The translations under genes were made by a program, and so were the position numbers. 64,000 nucleotides of DNA. Source: Cellulosimicrobium cellulans (GTDB lineage Bacteria; Actinomycetota; Actinomycetes; Actinomycetales; Cellulomonadaceae). The notes under the pieces were generated by a model. That model did not search any database, was not told the DNA's origin, and saw only the letters and a list, made by a program, of their open reading frames with translations. Each line of letters begins with the position of its first letter. Position 1 is the stretch's first letter. Shown here piece by piece: positions 62,276 through 64,000 of the stretch. The stretch spans positions 1,612,001 to 1,676,000 of the forward strand of contig NZ_JAFBCN010000001.1 in assembly GCF_016907755.1 (NCBI RefSeq). The letters are read 5' to 3'.

Positions 62276-62844
62276 CCATGGCTGAGAAGGCCACCAAGGA
62301 GACCGCCGAGGCTCCGAAGAAGAAGGCTGCTGCGAAGGCCCCCGCGAAGGCGGAGACCGCTACTGCTGCGAAGCAGTCGGGCAAGCAGACCGAGGGTGCC
62401 GGCGGCACGCTCAAGATCCACCACCTGCGTCCGGCTCCCGGCGCCAAGAAGGCCAAGACCCGCGTGGGTCGTGGTGAGGCGTCGAAGGGTAAGACGGCGG
62501 GCCGCGGTACCAAGGGTACGAAGGCTCGTTACCAGGTTCCCGAGCGCTTCGAGGGCGGGCAGATGCCTCTGCACATGCGCCTCCCGAAGCTGCGCGGCTT
62601 CAAGAACCCGTTCCGCACCGAGTACCAGGTCGTGAACCTGGACAAGCTCGCGGCGCTGTACCCCGAGGGTGGCCAGGTCACCGTCGAGGACCTCGTCGCG
62701 AAGGGCGCGGTCCGCAAGGGCCAGCTCGTGAAGGTGCTGGGCACGGGCGAGATCACCGTCAAGCTCGAGGTCGCGGTCGACGCCCTCTCGGGCGCGGCTC
62801 GCGAGAAGATCCTCGCGGCCGGCGGCTCGGTCTCGGAGGACTGA
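62272..62844 (+). CDS. rplO: 50S ribosomal protein L15
   Basis: 190 residues. A Lys/Ala/Glu-rich N-terminal extension of about 40 residues precedes the standard [36 protein letters not shown] core and [21 protein letters not shown] 62272 (4 bp after GAGGAGG) or ATG 62278 may be the start. The extension resembles histone-like basic tails found in other actinobacterial L15 proteins. Confidence 0.95.
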   Translation: MTMAEKATKETAEAPKKKAAAKAPAKAETATAAKQSGKQTEGAGGTLKIHHLRPAPGAKKAKTRVGRGEASKGKTAGRGTKGTKARYQVPERFEGGQMPLHMRLPKLRGFKNPFRTEYQVVNLDKLAALYPEGGQVTVEDLVAKGAVRKGQLVKVLGTGEITVKLEVAVDALSGAAREKILAAGGSVSED

Positions 62845-63152
62845 CACCCCTGGACAGGGCCGGTGGCGCACACGCGCCGTCGGCCCTGTCCGCGTCTGGG
62901 AACGTCTTCCTGCACGACCCGTGGTCCGTCCGGCAGCGCGCCACGGTTAGACTCTCCGACGGTTGTCTCCCCGCACCCCGGGGTGACCGCCGTCACTCTC
63001 AGGTCCACGGTCGGTCCGTCCGGTCGTCGGGACCGACTTGCCGTTCGACGCGGCGCTACGGCTAGGGTGCCTCTTGGCGCCCGTGCCGTGCGTCACACCT
63101 CGCCGGGCCTCCCGGCGACACGACATCCCGCCTCGGCGGGCCAGGAGGATAG
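62845..63152 (+). promoter_or_regulatory. secY: secY upstream region
   Basis: 308 bp between rplO and secY holding the hairpin and probable promoters. TAGACT at 62948-62953 is a good -10; CTAGGG near 63062 is a weaker second one with TTGCCG about 18 bp upstream. AGGAGGAT precedes secY. Confidence 0.45.
62852..62891 (+). terminator. Hairpin after rplO
   Basis: 11-bp outer stem (62852-62862 with 62881-62891) with an inner GGCGC/GCGCC stem, 8 bp after rplO. Confidence 0.65.
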
Positions 63153-64000
63153 GTGCTCAGCGCATTCGCCCGGGCTTTCCGGACGCCCGACCTGCGGCGC
63201 AAGCTGCTGTTCACGATCGCGATCATGGCGATCTTCCGGGTGGGGTCGTTCATCCCCACGCCGGGTGTGGACTACCCCAACGTGCAGCAGTGCATCCAGG
63301 AGACCGCCGACGGCAACGACCTGCTCGGCCTCGTCAACCTCTTCAGCGGTGGCGCACTGCTCCAGCTGTCGATCTTCGCGCTCGGCATCATGCCGTACAT
63401 CACCGCGAGCATCATCGTCCAGCTGCTGCGCGTCGTGATCCCTCGCTTCGAGGCGCTCCACAAGGAGGGGCAGTCGGGCCAGTCGAAGCTGACGCAGTAC
63501 ACGCGCTACCTGACGATCGCGCTCGCCATCCTCCAGTCGACGACCGTCATCACGACGGCGCGCAACGGCCTGCTCTTCCAGGGCTGCTCCGTGGACGTCA
63601 TCCCCGACGGCAGCTTCGTGACGATGGCGCTCATGGTCATCACCATGACCGCGGGCACCGGCCTCATCATGTGGCTCGGCGAGCTCATCACCGAGCGCGG
63701 CGTCGGCAACGGCATGTCGCTCCTCATCTTCACGTCGATCGCCGCGAGCTTCCCGACCGCACTGTGGTCGATCGCCGGCGGCGCGAACGGCGCGACGAAC
63801 TTCATCATCATGATCGCGGTCATCGTGGTTGTCATCGGCCTCGTCGTGTTCGTCGAGCAGTCCCAGCGTCGCGTGCCGGTCCAGTACGCCAAGCGCATGG
63901 TCGGGCGCCGCATGTACGGCGGGTCGAGCACCTACATCCCGATCAAGATCAACATGGCCGGCGTCATCCCGGTGATCTTCGCGGCGTCGCTGCTCGCCGT
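63153..64000 (+). CDS. secY: Preprotein translocase subunit SecY (3' end outside window)
   Basis: The first 282 codons of SecY are present and the frame is open at the window end. The start is GTG 63153 behind AGGAGGATAG. The N-terminal TPDLRRKLLFTIAIMAIFRVGSFIPTPGV, the plug/helix 2 region LLGLVNLFSGGALLQLSIFALGIMPYITASIIVQLL, and helices 3-6 are visible. It forms the membrane channel with SecE (27979-28260). It follows rplO as in most bacteria; adk is the usual next gene. Confidence 0.97.
   Translation, partial: MLSAFARAFRTPDLRRKLLFTIAIMAIFRVGSFIPTPGVDYPNVQQCIQETADGNDLLGLVNLFSGGALLQLSIFALGIMPYITASIIVQLLRVVIPRFEALHKEGQSGQSKLTQYTRYLTIALAILQSTTVITTARNGLLFQGCSVDVIPDGSFVTMALMVITMTAGTGLIMWLGELITERGVGNGMSLLIFTSIAASFPTALWSIAGGANGATNFIIMIAVIVVVIGLVVFVEQSQRRVPVQYAKRMVGRRMYGGSSTYIPIKINMAGVIPVIFAASLLA

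Overview
The base composition (very GC-rich, GC-rich third codon positions, many GTG/TTG starts) and the gene order tRNA-Thr, tRNA-Met, rpmG, hadA-like, hadB-like, murB, tRNA-Trp, secE, nusG, rplK, rplA, rplJ, rplL, rpoB, rpoC, rpsL, rpsG, fusA, tuf, S10/spc operon indicate an actinobacterium. A Micrococcales member close to Cellulosimicrobium, Cellulomonas or Isoptericola is my guess. That placement is inferred from synteny, protein wording and the secreted carbohydrate-active enzymes, not from a search.

Layout. 1-6000: end of an unknown gene, ferredoxin-NADP reductase (fprA type), HtpX protease, a small membrane protein, a HAD phosphatase, a YajQ-family protein and a RarD-type permease. 6133-7809: tRNA-Tyr, tRNA-Thr, tRNA-Met, rpmG and a two-subunit MaoC-like dehydratase pair. 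8031-13748: a sugar-related block with a Tat-exported six-hairpin-type protein, a LacI regulator and two tandem paralogous MFS permeases. 13932-16304: murB and a lipoprotein L,D-transpeptidase converging on a 29-bp hairpin. 16434-27593: a GntR/membrane-protein pair, a phosphotransferase, an OmpR-type two-component system with two small low-complexity secreted or anchored proteins, an adenosine deaminase-like enzyme, and an ABC transporter plus DesK/NarL-type two-component operon. 27800-30666: tRNA-Trp, secE, nusG, rplK, rplA. 30768-38217: an insertion between rplA and rplJ that holds a secreted GH18 chitinase and a four-gene cluster (sigma factor, small beta-sandwich protein, cytoplasmic subtilase with seven PYSTPL repeats, TPR-CHAT caspase-like protease). 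38280-64000: rplJL with an attenuator leader, rpoBC, rpsLG-fusA-tuf, and the S10/spc operon into secY, which runs off the window.

Most of the window is core transcription and translation machinery. The most unusual part is the sigma factor / subtilase / TPR-CHAT cluster at 32396-38217. Both proteases keep their catalytic residues and lack export signals. The subtilase joins its N-terminal region to its catalytic domain through seven identical hexapeptides that vary only by synonymous changes. This looks like an intracellular protease relay, possibly a stress or defence switch. A second result is a set of 11-bp-spaced TCTCAT repeats in front of three genes around the OmpR-type two-component system, which reads as a small local regulon.
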